From assembly GCA_022800935.1 (NCBI GenBank), contig JAAWRH010000028.1, positions 1 to 54,235 on the forward strand: a stretch of DNA of 54,235 bases. Reading direction: 5' to 3'. Positions 17,190 to 25,337 of the stretch are shown here, one piece after another. Source of the DNA: Oscillospiraceae bacterium. Its GTDB lineage: Bacteria > Bacillota > Clostridia > Oscillospirales > Ruminococcaceae. Under the pieces are notes generated by a model. The model did not search any database and was not told the DNA's origin. It was given only the letters and a program-made list of their open reading frames with translations. The translations under genes were made by a program, and so were the position numbers. Numbering within the stretch: the first letter of the stretch is position 1; each line of letters starts with the position of its first letter.

Positions 17190-17250
17190 GAGACATACCT
17201 CCTTCCAAGTTTGAAGAGTAAAGCGTTTGGCTTTACATCGAACAGTGAAT

Positions 17251-17279
17251 AGTATAGCCCATTTGGGCGGAAATGTCAA
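17251..17279 (-). promoter_or_regulatory. Consensus promoter of the ylxM operon
   Basis: On the minus strand TTGACA (17279-17274), a 17-bp spacer and TATACT (17256-17251). The leader then forms a small GTAAAGC/GCTTTAC hairpin near 17220-17238 before the ylxM ribosome binding site. Confidence 0.88.
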
Positions 17280-17290
17280 GGGGTTTTCCT

Positions 17291-18331
17291 TTACATTTTC
17301 AGGGCCTTGATATCTTTCTTCAGCGCCTCCACATCCTCGTCCCTGGTGGCCCAGCTGGTGCAGAATCTTACAATGGTTCTTCCGTCCCCGCCGGGGCCCC
17401 ATATTTCGTAAGCGTATTTCTCCCCCAGCCTGTCCATCTGCCCCTGGGTGAGCATCACAAACTGCTGATTGGTATGGGATTCTCCGTAAAGGGGCATCCC
17501 CGCCTGGCAAAATGCCTCCCGAATCTCCAGCGCCTGCCTCACCGCCTTTTCACAGATGGAAAAGTACAGGTTATCGGTAAACAACACGTCAAACTGTATC
17601 CCCATCAGCCGCCCCTTGGCCAGCATCCCGCCCCGCTGCTTGATCATGTACCGGAAGTCCGGCGCCAGCGCCGGGTTGGCGGCCACCACCGCTTCCCCAA
17701 ACATCGCCCCACACTTGGTCCCGCCGATGTAGAACACATCGCTCAGCCGGGCGATATCCTGTAAAGATAAATCGCTGTCCGGGCTGGTCAGGCCGTAGCC
17801 AAGCCGCGCGCCGTCGATGAACAGCGGCAGGCCGTACTCCCGGCAGGCGTTCTTCAGTTCGGTTAGCTGCGCCTTGGTGTACAGCGTCCCGTTTTCGGTG
17901 GGATGGGAGATGTAGACCATCCCCGGCTGAACGGTGTGCTCCTTAATGCCGGAGCCGAAATGCTCCCGGCAGTATTCCCGCACCTGGGCCCCGGTGATGG
18001 TCCCGTCCTGGGAGGGGAGGGACAGCACCTTATGTCCCGATGCCTCTATGGCGCCGGTCTCGTGGCAGTTGATATGGCCGGTCTCCGCCGAAAGCACCCC
18101 CTGCCAGGGCCGCAGGAGGGCGGCGATTACGGTCAGATTGGTCTGGGTGCCGCCCACCAGGAAATGAACCTCCGCCTCCGGCAGGCCGCAGGCGGTTTGA
18201 ATCTTTTTTCGGGCCGACTCACAGTACCGGTCCACGCCATAGCCCGGCGTCTGCTCCAGGTTGGTTTCGGTCAGCTTTTCCAGAATCTTAGGGTGGCACC
18301 CCTCTACATAGTCACATTGAAAGTATATCAT
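17291..18331 (-). CDS. Low-specificity L-threonine aldolase / beta-eliminating lyase-type PLP enzyme
   Basis: A 346-residue fold-type I PLP enzyme. ATG at 18331 has AAAGGA about 9 nt upstream. The PLP-binding lysine is K206 in YIGGTKCGAMFGE, and the aspartate that contacts the PLP ring nitrogen is in FIDGARLGYG (171-180). GGTQTNLTVIAALLRPWQGV and TGHINCHETGAIE fit the threonine aldolase family, which splits L-threonine or allo-threonine to glycine and acetaldehyde. It starts only 19 nt after the helicase stop, so it may share the TerB operon transcript, though a role with those genes is not suggested by its chemistry. Confidence 0.88.
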   Translation of the reverse strand: MIYFQCDYVEGCHPKILEKLTETNLEQTPGYGVDRYCESARKKIQTACGLPEAEVHFLVGGTQTNLTVIAALLRPWQGVLSAETGHINCHETGAIEASGHKVLSLPSQDGTITGAQVREYCREHFGSGIKEHTVQPGMVYISHPTENGTLYTKAQLTELKNACREYGLPLFIDGARLGYGLTSPDSDLSLQDIARLSDVFYIGGTKCGAMFGEAVVAANPALAPDFRYMIKQRGGMLAKGRLMGIQFDVLFTDNLYFSICEKAVRQALEIREAFCQAGMPLYGESHTNQQFVMLTQGQMDRLGEKYAYEIWGPGGDGRTIVRFCTSWATRDEDVEALKKDIKALKM

Positions 18332-18350
18332 ATTGCTCTGTCCTTTCGGT

Positions 18351-20567
18351 TTATTCCCGGCATCCGTCAGGCCGAACCGCTGCCAGGCCCTTAAAATCCA
18401 GGTAATCCTCAATAAACTGCTTGCGCAGAAGCTCTCCCGGCACAAACTCATTGTACTTTCCCCGGATTTGGATTTTATCCGGCAGGGGAAGGGTGTACAA
18501 ATCCAGGTCGGACCGGAGAATGTCCCAGATGATGGCCTCCAGGGTCTCCTTTGTCCCGTTAAAGATCACCTCCAGATACAGGCAGGTGCTCCAAAGCCGT
18601 TTGCTCTTGATCTTTCTTTGCAGCAGGGCGTAATGGAGGGTGGTAAGCTGCCTGGTTCCCACCCAGGGGAAGATGGCGAACTTCTTATCTGAAAGGGCGG
18701 TCACCAGGTGCTCCAGAATCCCGCTGCCCCTGGCGATATAGCGAATCTCATTGAGCCTTTCCCTGCACCTTTCGCTTAAATACGGGTATTGGTCCTCCCC
18801 TATCAGGATGCTCCGGACCTTGCGGACCAGCACGGTATGCAGGTCCACGTCAAAATCCATGTCCCAGTCCACCGCGGAGATGCCCTGCACCCGTTTGACG
18901 AACAACACCTTGGCCTTTGCGTTGACGTCCACCGTCTCCCATGACATACCCGCCAGGGCAAACCGGGTCCCCACCGGATACACCTTGTCCACCGTGCCGA
19001 TGGTGCGGTTTTCATCCTTCACCAGCAGGTACTCCGGCGCCAGGAAAACTGTCAGGAACTTGTGGCTGTTTACCACCTTTTCCCCTTCCCGCCCGATCAC
19101 CAGTCCGCCGTGCTCTGTTTTCTCCAGCTGTTCAATAAAGATCATATAGCTCAGGAGCTTTTTGTAATCCTCCTGGGTAATCTCCCGGAAGCAGGCCAGG
19201 GAGAGCACCGCCTGGGCCAGTCCGGCCGGGGACATTTCGCCGCTGCTTTTCAGCACACTCATCGTCTGATGGTACAAAAGGTTATAGGCGTGCTTCAGGG
19301 GCGGGATGGGCTCGATCCAATGCTCCCGCAGATAGAGCTCAATGATGGCTATGGTGCGGATAAACTCCCAGTTGATGGGCCCCAGGGTGTCGGAGGAATT
19401 GATTTTCAGGCTCTCCACAAAGGTAAAGAGAATCTGGGGCACCTGGCCCCTGCGTCCGCAGCGCCCCAGCCTCTGGGCAAAGCTGGACACATTTAGGGGT
19501 GCGCCGATCTGCACCGCCTGGTCCAGGGAGCCGATGTCGATGCCCAGCTCCAGCGTCACGGTGGCCCCGGTGACAATCTTCTCATCGGTGGATTTCATCT
19601 CGTCCTCGGTGTTCTCCCGCAGCAGAGCCGAAACATTCCCGTGGTGGACCCGGTAGACGTCCGGCGCTTTGTACTTCAGGGCCGTTTCCCGCAGGTGGGC
19701 CATCACCAGCTCTATCTCCTCCCGGCTGTTGGCGAAGATGATGGTCTTTTTATCCAGCGTCTGTTTAAAGAGGTAGTCGTAATGCTCCCGGTCCCCGATA
19801 TCCCCGCCGGAGCTGTCGTTGACCACATTCAGGCTGCCGTCCCTCTCTATGAAATCCCGCTTGTCGGAGTAGTTGACAAACCGCTCGATGTGGAGCCGGA
19901 CCCGCTTTTTCCCCTCGTCAAACAGGGGAGCGGCGCAGCTCCTGCCCGTTCCCGCGTTCAGCCAGTTCTGGGCCAGGGACACGTCCCCTAGGGTGGCGGA
20001 AAGCCCAATCCTCCTGGGGTTCACCCCTGTCAGGTTTTTCAGCCGCTCCAAAACGCACAATAACTGAAGTCCCCGCACATCCCGCATAAAGCTGTGTACC
20101 TCGTCGATGATTACAAAGCGCAGGTCGGAAAACATGGTCATGCAGGCCCCCCGCTTGTTGGTCAGCAGGCTTTCCAGGGACTCCGGCGTAATCTGCAAAA
20201 CCCCTTCCGGGTGCTTCATCAGCTTGTTCTTCTGGGTGAGGGAGGCATCCCCGTGCCATTTGGTCACCGGGATGTTGGAATCCTCCAGCAGCAGGTCAAG
20301 GCGCTTGAACTGGTCGTTAATCAGCGCCTTTAAGGGGGAGATGTACATGACCCCCACGGAGGCGGAGGGGCGTTCGTAGAGCTGGGTGAGCACCGGCAAA
20401 AAAGCGGCTTCCGTTTTGCCGGAAGCCGTGCCGGAGGAGAGCAGCAGATTGTCATCGCTGTCAAAAATCACCTGGCAGGCAGCTACCTGGTTGCCGCGCA
20501 GCTCTTCCCACTTGTTTCGGTAGATATAATCCTGAATAAAGGGAGCAAGCCTGTTGAACACATCCAT
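18351..20567 (-). CDS. Lhr/BrxHI-like superfamily 2 DNA helicase
   Basis: A 738-residue DEAD/DEAH-box helicase; ATG at 20567 is preferred over an upstream TTG at 20576. Residue numbers count from that TTG: Walker A SGTASGKT (48-55), SPLKALINDQ, DEVH (158-161), SATLGD (193-198), and motif VI QRLGRCGRRGQ in the second RecA domain. The order and motifs are those of Lhr-type helicases, including the BrxHI proteins of BREX type 2 loci. The C-terminal half (about 430-735) should hold the winged-helix and WYL-like parts of Lhr. It is expected to translocate on DNA 3'-5'. Its start overlaps the ATPase stop, and the gene order TerB-ATPase-helicase implies one complex or pathway. Confidence 0.87.
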   Translation of the reverse strand: MDVFNRLAPFIQDYIYRNKWEELRGNQVAACQVIFDSDDNLLLSSGTASGKTEAAFLPVLTQLYERPSASVGVMYISPLKALINDQFKRLDLLLEDSNIPVTKWHGDASLTQKNKLMKHPEGVLQITPESLESLLTNKRGACMTMFSDLRFVIIDEVHSFMRDVRGLQLLCVLERLKNLTGVNPRRIGLSATLGDVSLAQNWLNAGTGRSCAAPLFDEGKKRVRLHIERFVNYSDKRDFIERDGSLNVVNDSSGGDIGDREHYDYLFKQTLDKKTIIFANSREEIELVMAHLRETALKYKAPDVYRVHHGNVSALLRENTEDEMKSTDEKIVTGATVTLELGIDIGSLDQAVQIGAPLNVSSFAQRLGRCGRRGQVPQILFTFVESLKINSSDTLGPINWEFIRTIAIIELYLREHWIEPIPPLKHAYNLLYHQTMSVLKSSGEMSPAGLAQAVLSLACFREITQEDYKKLLSYMIFIEQLEKTEHGGLVIGREGEKVVNSHKFLTVFLAPEYLLVKDENRTIGTVDKVYPVGTRFALAGMSWETVDVNAKAKVLFVKRVQGISAVDWDMDFDVDLHTVLVRKVRSILIGEDQYPYLSERCRERLNEIRYIARGSGILEHLVTALSDKKFAIFPWVGTRQLTTLHYALLQRKIKSKRLWSTCLYLEVIFNGTKETLEAIIWDILRSDLDLYTLPLPDKIQIRGKYNEFVPGELLRKQFIEDYLDFKGLAAVRPDGCRE

Positions 20568-20572
20568 AGTCC

Positions 20573-21895
20573 TCAAACCTCAAATTCCTGAAATTCACTG
20601 CGTATCTCTTCATCGGGGAGTCCGCCTTTGGCCATTTGAAAGCTGTTGCCGCCTAAAATCCCGGCAACGCTCTTCTGGGGATTCTGGTGCAGAATGTTGA
20701 TGAGCTCGATGAAATCGCGGATGATTTCACGGGGGGTGATATGGGTTTCTGCGCCCACGCGGTTGTATTCCACGGTGAGGAAATACACCAGATCCTCCTG
20801 TGTCAGGGCGGGGGTGTAGCGGTACAGCTGTCCGTGGATATTCAGCAGCTTTTCTATCAGGATATACATTTCCTCCTGGGAGAGCATCTGGAGCCGAATG
20901 ATGGGCGCGGACAGGTCCTTGGTGTCTGCTGTGGCAAAATGGCCCTCGTCCAGCCGGGAGCGCAGCGCTTCGTAGCTGAATACGCCCTTGTATTTGTCTT
21001 CGATGCACTGGGGAGTGCCGCCCATCAGGAAGCCGATATGGCTGGCCTTGCCCTGGAGCACATCGTTGTAGATGGTCAAAATCTTTTCATAGTTGTTGGC
21101 CCTGGTGATGGAGTTGGATATCTTGAAGATATTGACCAGCTCGTCGATGATAACCAGCAGTCCCTTATACCCCGCGCCGGTCAGGAAGGCGGCGAACAGC
21201 TTCAGAAAGTCATACCAGGTTTCGTCGGTGACGATAAAATTGATTCCCAGCTCGTCCTTTGCCTCCTTCCGGGAGGGGTATTCTCCCCGGAACCATTTCA
21301 GCACATTGGATTTCATCGCCGGGTCGTCCTGGCGGTAGGCTTTCCAGTAGGCCACTACCGCCTTGGCGAATTCAAAGCCGTTGACCATTCCCTCCAGGGA
21401 GCCCGCCACCCCATAGATTTGGCGTTCCACCAGCGCGTCAAACTCGTCGCCCTCCGCGTTGGACGATGCCTTGACAGAGGCCTGGATGCCGGAAATCCAT
21501 TTTTCCAGAATCAGTGGAAGGGCCCCGCCGTCGGGCTTGGATTTGGTGGAGAGGTTTTGTATCAGCTCCTTGTAGGTGGCCAGCCCCTGGCCCTTTGTCC
21601 CGGCAAAGCGGCGTTCAGGGGAAAGGTCGGCGTCCACCACCGCAAAGCCCTTTGCCGTGGCGTAGTTGCGGATGGTTTGGAGCAGAAAGCTCTTGCCGCT
21701 GCCGTATTTGCCCACAATGAACCGGAAGGACGCGCCGCCCTCCTCTATCATTTCGATGTCGTGGAGCAGCGCGGAAATCTCCTGGGTGCGGCCCACCGTG
21801 ATATACTCCAGCCCCACCCGCGGTACCACGCCGCCCTTTAATGCGTTTATCAGGATATTTGCGATTCTGTTGGGCACTTGTCCTGTCATGTTCAT
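20573..21895 (-). CDS. BrxD-like (DUF2791) P-loop ATPase
   Basis: A 440-residue ATP-binding protein. The P-loop is GKYGSGKS (62-69) and Walker B is LLVIIDE (246-252). The N-terminal segment RIANILINALKGGVVPRVGLEYITVGR fits the BREX ATP-binding domain family (DUF2791, BrxD). Other conserved pieces are ADLSPERRF, GLATYKELI and the C-terminal ITPREIIRDFIELINIL, an ORC/Cdc6-like helical end. Such proteins may load or regulate a helicase on DNA. It starts in an ATGA overlap with the TerB gene, with AAGGA before it. There is no pglX, pglZ or brxL nearby, so the locus is not BREX in the strict sense. Confidence 0.85.
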   Translation of the reverse strand: MNMTGQVPNRIANILINALKGGVVPRVGLEYITVGRTQEISALLHDIEMIEEGGASFRFIVGKYGSGKSFLLQTIRNYATAKGFAVVDADLSPERRFAGTKGQGLATYKELIQNLSTKSKPDGGALPLILEKWISGIQASVKASSNAEGDEFDALVERQIYGVAGSLEGMVNGFEFAKAVVAYWKAYRQDDPAMKSNVLKWFRGEYPSRKEAKDELGINFIVTDETWYDFLKLFAAFLTGAGYKGLLVIIDELVNIFKISNSITRANNYEKILTIYNDVLQGKASHIGFLMGGTPQCIEDKYKGVFSYEALRSRLDEGHFATADTKDLSAPIIRLQMLSQEEMYILIEKLLNIHGQLYRYTPALTQEDLVYFLTVEYNRVGAETHITPREIIRDFIELINILHQNPQKSVAGILGGNSFQMAKGGLPDEEIRSEFQEFEV

Positions 21896-23598
21896 TTCAC
21901 TAATTCCTTCACTTGATTGATGTAATCCTCGTATAAAACAAATTCATCGTCTATCAGGCTGTCGCCGATGGCGTCCATGGCCTTTTCATTGATTCCGTCC
22001 ACCAGAACCTCCAGCATCATCCCCCGTTCATCGGCGAATTGCCTGAGAGATGTACCGCCGTCCAGGATGATGGACAGCGCCGTCAGATCCGTTTCGGACA
22101 AGGAAGCTTTCAGCTTCTCCCAGACATCAGCGTCGGAGGCGGACGGCGGGGGAAATGGAGGCATGGCTTCCGATAAGAGCAGTGAAACCTGGGGAACCGG
22201 GGGAGTCGGGGCGGCTTGGGGCGCAGGGACCGGAACAACCGGTTCCTCCTGTTCCTCCACAATCAGCCTTTGCTGGGTAATCAGGGCCTCCTCCCGGATG
22301 GCCGACAGGGCCCGCGGGTCCACCCTGACCACCGTTTTGGTGGCCTCCCGGTAGAATTCCGCCACCGCGCTGCTGATAATCTCTTTCAGAGAAAGCCCCG
22401 CCGCCTCCAGGCTGTGGCTCAGCTCATGCTGTACCGCGCTGAGGTTGGCGGTCAATTTATATTTATATTTTACGGCTTTCCTCAAGTCGGCTTCCATCTG
22501 CTTCATGATATAGCCTATCAGCTGCCTGCCGCCCGGCGATGTGATAACGGTGCTGAACTCCCATTTGTTTTGCTTGCAGATATAGATTTCATTTTTGGAG
22601 AGCACAATCCTTCTGTCCGGCTGCTTTATCCAGTTGTAGAAGAGCGCGTCCCGAAACGGCTTCCATTCGGATATTTTTTGGGAGGGCTGAAAGACGGATT
22701 CGTCAAAGGGGATGCCCTTGCCGCTTAAAATTTGTCTCAGACGGTCTAACACAAAGCAAAAGCACTCCGTAACCAGCTTAGAGGTCTCATCGGTAAAAAA
22801 GGCCGATTTTCTGATATCATAGCTGGATATCCCGCAGAACAGCTCAAACGGGTCATCGCTATTTGTCATGGGGGGATAGTATTCGGTCAGACGGTTCTGT
22901 TCCACAAATTTCTGAAAGAATCGGGGCAGCTGATGCTGATAATAAATATGATAGTCCTTCAGCCACCGGACGACGTACTTGTCGATAGCCTTATGATAAC
23001 CGCGGAAGGCGTCCCAAAAAGCCGTCAGCTTATCCAGGCCGTCCTGGGGGTCCTTCACCCCGATATTGTTTAGCAGCTCGTATATATAGAGAAAGGCGTA
23101 GGAAAGGGAGGTGTCGGAGACTTTCCCCTCCCGGACCCTGGTGCGCCAGGTGAAATAGGTTCTCAACTGCTCATAGCCCATCATCTGGTAATAGGGGAAG
23201 TATTGGGAAAAGGGCGCGCTGCCCTCGTAATCGTCGGTAAAGTCCTTCATAAACAGGCCCTGCTTATAAAAGATGAGGGTGTTTTCATAGTGAACGCGCC
23301 TGTCAAAAAACCTGGAGTAATTGAGGGCCGAACGGTGCTCCCTTGCAATATCCCGCATTTTGCCAAAGAGAACCCGTATTTCATCCGTTTCAGCGGTTTC
23401 GATTTTTTGGGGCTTCAGTACAAACTTCCCCACCCCTGGTATGGGGCAGGAGTCATATTCAATCTCATAAAACGCGTCTGCCTCAAGGGAGGCCCCTTCG
23501 GAGGCCTTTGCTGGAGAGGGCGGACTGCCGTCCTCGTTCTGCTGCCGTCCCGGAATTTTAAACGCTTCGTATTTTCTGTTTGAATTTGTGCCGTCCAT
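21892..23598 (-). CDS. TerB_N / TerB_C domain protein
   Basis: A 568-residue soluble protein. The segment with YFPYYQMMGYEQLRTYFTWR, REGKVSDTSLSYAFLYIYEL and LLNNIGV (about 130-205) is the TerB_N signature. A Pro/Val/Ala-rich linker (about 425-490) leads to a C-terminal TerB_C-like region (WEKLKASLSETDLTALSIIL...VDGINEKAMDAIGDSLI). GAGGGG lies just before the ATG. Comparative-genomic work on tellurite-resistance (Ter) domains linked TerB_N/TerB_C proteins with ATPases and helicases in predicted DNA-processing systems; the chemistry is unknown. A consensus promoter stands 75 nt upstream, making this the first gene of the operon. Confidence 0.82.
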   Translation of the reverse strand: MDGTNSNRKYEAFKIPGRQQNEDGSPPSPAKASEGASLEADAFYEIEYDSCPIPGVGKFVLKPQKIETAETDEIRVLFGKMRDIAREHRSALNYSRFFDRRVHYENTLIFYKQGLFMKDFTDDYEGSAPFSQYFPYYQMMGYEQLRTYFTWRTRVREGKVSDTSLSYAFLYIYELLNNIGVKDPQDGLDKLTAFWDAFRGYHKAIDKYVVRWLKDYHIYYQHQLPRFFQKFVEQNRLTEYYPPMTNSDDPFELFCGISSYDIRKSAFFTDETSKLVTECFCFVLDRLRQILSGKGIPFDESVFQPSQKISEWKPFRDALFYNWIKQPDRRIVLSKNEIYICKQNKWEFSTVITSPGGRQLIGYIMKQMEADLRKAVKYKYKLTANLSAVQHELSHSLEAAGLSLKEIISSAVAEFYREATKTVVRVDPRALSAIREEALITQQRLIVEEQEEPVVPVPAPQAAPTPPVPQVSLLLSEAMPPFPPPSASDADVWEKLKASLSETDLTALSIILDGGTSLRQFADERGMMLEVLVDGINEKAMDAIGDSLIDDEFVLYEDYINQVKELVK

Positions 23599-23648
23599 TG
23601 ATACCCCTCAAAGATAGCTTCATTTTCTGCGTAGAAAGGCCCAAGAAA

Positions 23649-23672
23649 GAACATATTTTTGGGAACATATTT
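23649..23672 (-). promoter_or_regulatory. Direct repeat GAACATATTt next to the -10 box (candidate operator)
   Basis: Two copies of GAACATATTT (23649-23658 and 23663-23672, plus-strand reading) are 14 bp apart. The second touches the -10 box and covers the transcription start of the TerB operon, a place where a bound protein would block initiation. GAACATAT resembles one half of the Gram-positive SOS box, but the inverted second half is absent. Confidence 0.45.
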
Positions 23673-23701
23673 ATTATAAAAGATTCTAAACGGGATGTCA
23701 A
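23673..23701 (-). promoter_or_regulatory. Perfect consensus promoter of the TerB operon
   Basis: On the minus strand TTGACA (23701-23696), a spacer of exactly 17 bp and TATAAT (23678-23673). Such an ideal promoter before a candidate defence or stress operon suggests strong expression held in check by a repressor or by RNA-level control. Confidence 0.9.
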
Positions 23702-23754
23702 TGATTTAGGCGGGGGCCTGTAAAAAATGAGAGGACCGCCGGCTCCCTTCCAAT

Positions 23755-23772
23755 TTTTATACCGGTATAAAA
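23755..23772 (+). promoter_or_regulatory. 18-bp perfect palindrome (candidate operator)
   Basis: TTTTATACCGGTATAAAA is a perfect inverted repeat 45 bp before the start of the FAD-Rieske gene. The ATACC/GGTAT half-sites recall sites of Rrf2-type iron-sulfur regulators, but this is only a resemblance. Confidence 0.45.
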
Positions 23773-23816
23773 CAAACCGGCCCAGGAGAGTCTAGTTTCT
23801 GAAGAGGGGTGATGAA

Positions 23817-25115
23817 ATGGATTCTGTATGGACGCAAACCGGTTCTCTGCCCGGCTTTGAGCCGCTGCAAAAGGACCTGAAAACGGATGTATTGATAATC
23901 GGTGGGGGAATGGCCGGACTCTTGTGCGCCTTCCAGCTTTCCCAGGCGGGCGTGGACTGCGCCTTGGCGGAGGCGGACAGGATATGCGGCGGGATTACCA
24001 AAAATACTACGGCGAAGATAACATCCCAGCATGGGCTGATCTACCATAAGTTGATCGATACATTCGGCACTGAAAAGGCGCGCCTTTACCTGGAAGCAAA
24101 CCAGCAGGCGCTGGAGGTGTACCGCACCCTGAGCCAAAAGCTGGACTGCGGCTTTGAGGAGAAAACATCCTTTGTCTATTCTCTGGACAGCCGGCGGGAG
24201 ATAGAAGAGGAGCTGGCCGCCTTGGACCGGATAGGCTTCCGCGGGGAATTTACGGCGGAACCGCCTCTTCCCTTTTCCGTTGCGGGGGCGGTTGGCTTTC
24301 CGAGCCAGGCCCAGTTTCATCCCCTGAAATTCGCGGCCGCCATCGCCAAGGGACTGCGCATTTTTGAACACACCAAGGTCCTGGAGCTGATGCCCGGCAG
24401 GGCGGTTACCTCCGGCGGCACGGTCACAGCGGAAAAGATCATCATTGCCACCCATTTCCCCATGCTCAACAAACACGGCGGGTATTTTATCAAGCTGTAT
24501 CAAATCCGTTCCTATGTCATTGCCCTGGAAAACGCCCCTGATGTGGGCGGGATGTATGTAGACACCCAGGAAAAGGGGCTGTCCTTCCGCAATTATGACG
24601 GATTGCTGCTGCTGGGCGGGGAAAGCCATCGTACCGGAAAAAAGGGAGAGGGCTGGCAGGGAGTGGAGCGGTTTGTCCGGCGGTATTATCCAAACGCCCG
24701 TGAGACGGCGCGCTGGGCGGCTCAGGACTGTATGTCCCTGGACGGGATACCTTATATTGGACAGTATTCCCGGAAAACGCCCAACCTTTATGTGGCGTCC
24801 GGCTTCAACAAGTGGGGGATGACCTCCTCCATGGCGGCGGCGCTGCTGCTGCGGGACATGGTGCTGGGAAGGGACAGCCCTTATCGGGATTTATTTTCCC
24901 CCTCCCGGACGGTGCGTCGTCCTCAGCTTGCAATCAATGGATTGGAATCGGTTTTGGGGATGCTGACGCCCACAGTACCCCGTTGCCCCCACATGGGATG
25001 CGCCCTGAAGTACAACGCCCAGGAACGAAGCTGGGACTGTCCCTGCCACGGCTCCCGCTTCGATGAAAACGGGACGCTGCTTGACAACCCCGCCACGGAT
25101 GACAAGCGGATGTGA
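23817..25115 (+). CDS. FAD-dependent oxidoreductase with C-terminal Rieske domain
   Basis: A 432-residue protein with GAGGGG about 8 nt before the ATG. The N-terminal dinucleotide-binding motif is DVLIIGGGMAGLLCAFQLSQAG (about 24-45), followed by KNTTAKITSQHG and the DadA/glycine-oxidase fold. The C-terminus has a Rieske [2Fe-2S] site, CPHMGC...CPCHGS, with both C-x-H and C-x-x-H pairs intact. This fusion family is common in Firmicutes; it probably oxidises an amine or small organic substrate and hands electrons to the Rieske centre, but the substrate is not known. It is divergent from the TerB operon and convergent with the sigma-factor genes. Confidence 0.88.
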   Translation: MDSVWTQTGSLPGFEPLQKDLKTDVLIIGGGMAGLLCAFQLSQAGVDCALAEADRICGGITKNTTAKITSQHGLIYHKLIDTFGTEKARLYLEANQQALEVYRTLSQKLDCGFEEKTSFVYSLDSRREIEEELAALDRIGFRGEFTAEPPLPFSVAGAVGFPSQAQFHPLKFAAAIAKGLRIFEHTKVLELMPGRAVTSGGTVTAEKIIIATHFPMLNKHGGYFIKLYQIRSYVIALENAPDVGGMYVDTQEKGLSFRNYDGLLLLGGESHRTGKKGEGWQGVERFVRRYYPNARETARWAAQDCMSLDGIPYIGQYSRKTPNLYVASGFNKWGMTSSMAAALLLRDMVLGRDSPYRDLFSPSRTVRRPQLAINGLESVLGMLTPTVPRCPHMGCALKYNAQERSWDCPCHGSRFDENGTLLDNPATDDKRM

Positions 25116-25190
25116 CCAAGCGCCAAACCGTTCACGGCATATTGAGGTATTCTTCCCGAACGGCGGGGACGATGAAAACAACACACGCCG

Positions 25191-25337
25191 CTATTCTGTA
25201 AAACCACCGGTAGCCCGCCGCCTGTTTTTCCGCTTTTGCTGGGGCTTGTCCGCGCCAAGTATCATCCTTTCGTCGATATCGCCGATGGCGCGGAACAGCT
25301 TCCGGCTTTTCCGGCCTTTTTTCGTATCTTTGCTCAT
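25191..25337 (-). pseudogene. Truncated anti-sigma-like protein gene
   Basis: A 48-codon frame that starts in an ATGA overlap with the sigma-factor stop. Its product (MSKDTKKGRKSRKLFRAIGD...ADKPQQKRKNRRR) resembles the N-terminal cytoplasmic part of Clostridial anti-sigma proteins encoded right after ECF genes: an ALGEIDD-like helix followed by a basic stretch that normally precedes a membrane segment. Here the frame ends at ATGGFTE with no membrane segment or outer domain, and nothing suitable follows in other frames. It is probably cut by a deletion; a short functional product cannot be excluded. Confidence 0.5.

Noticed and set aside
18351-23598. Calling the TerB operon a BREX system
   Set aside because: PglX, PglZ, BrxA, BrxB, BrxC and BrxL are all absent from the surrounding sequence.
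23649-23672. LexA/SOS box at the TerB promoter
   Set aside because: The canonical GAAC-N4-GTTC inverted arrangement is absent; only direct half-site-like repeats are present.
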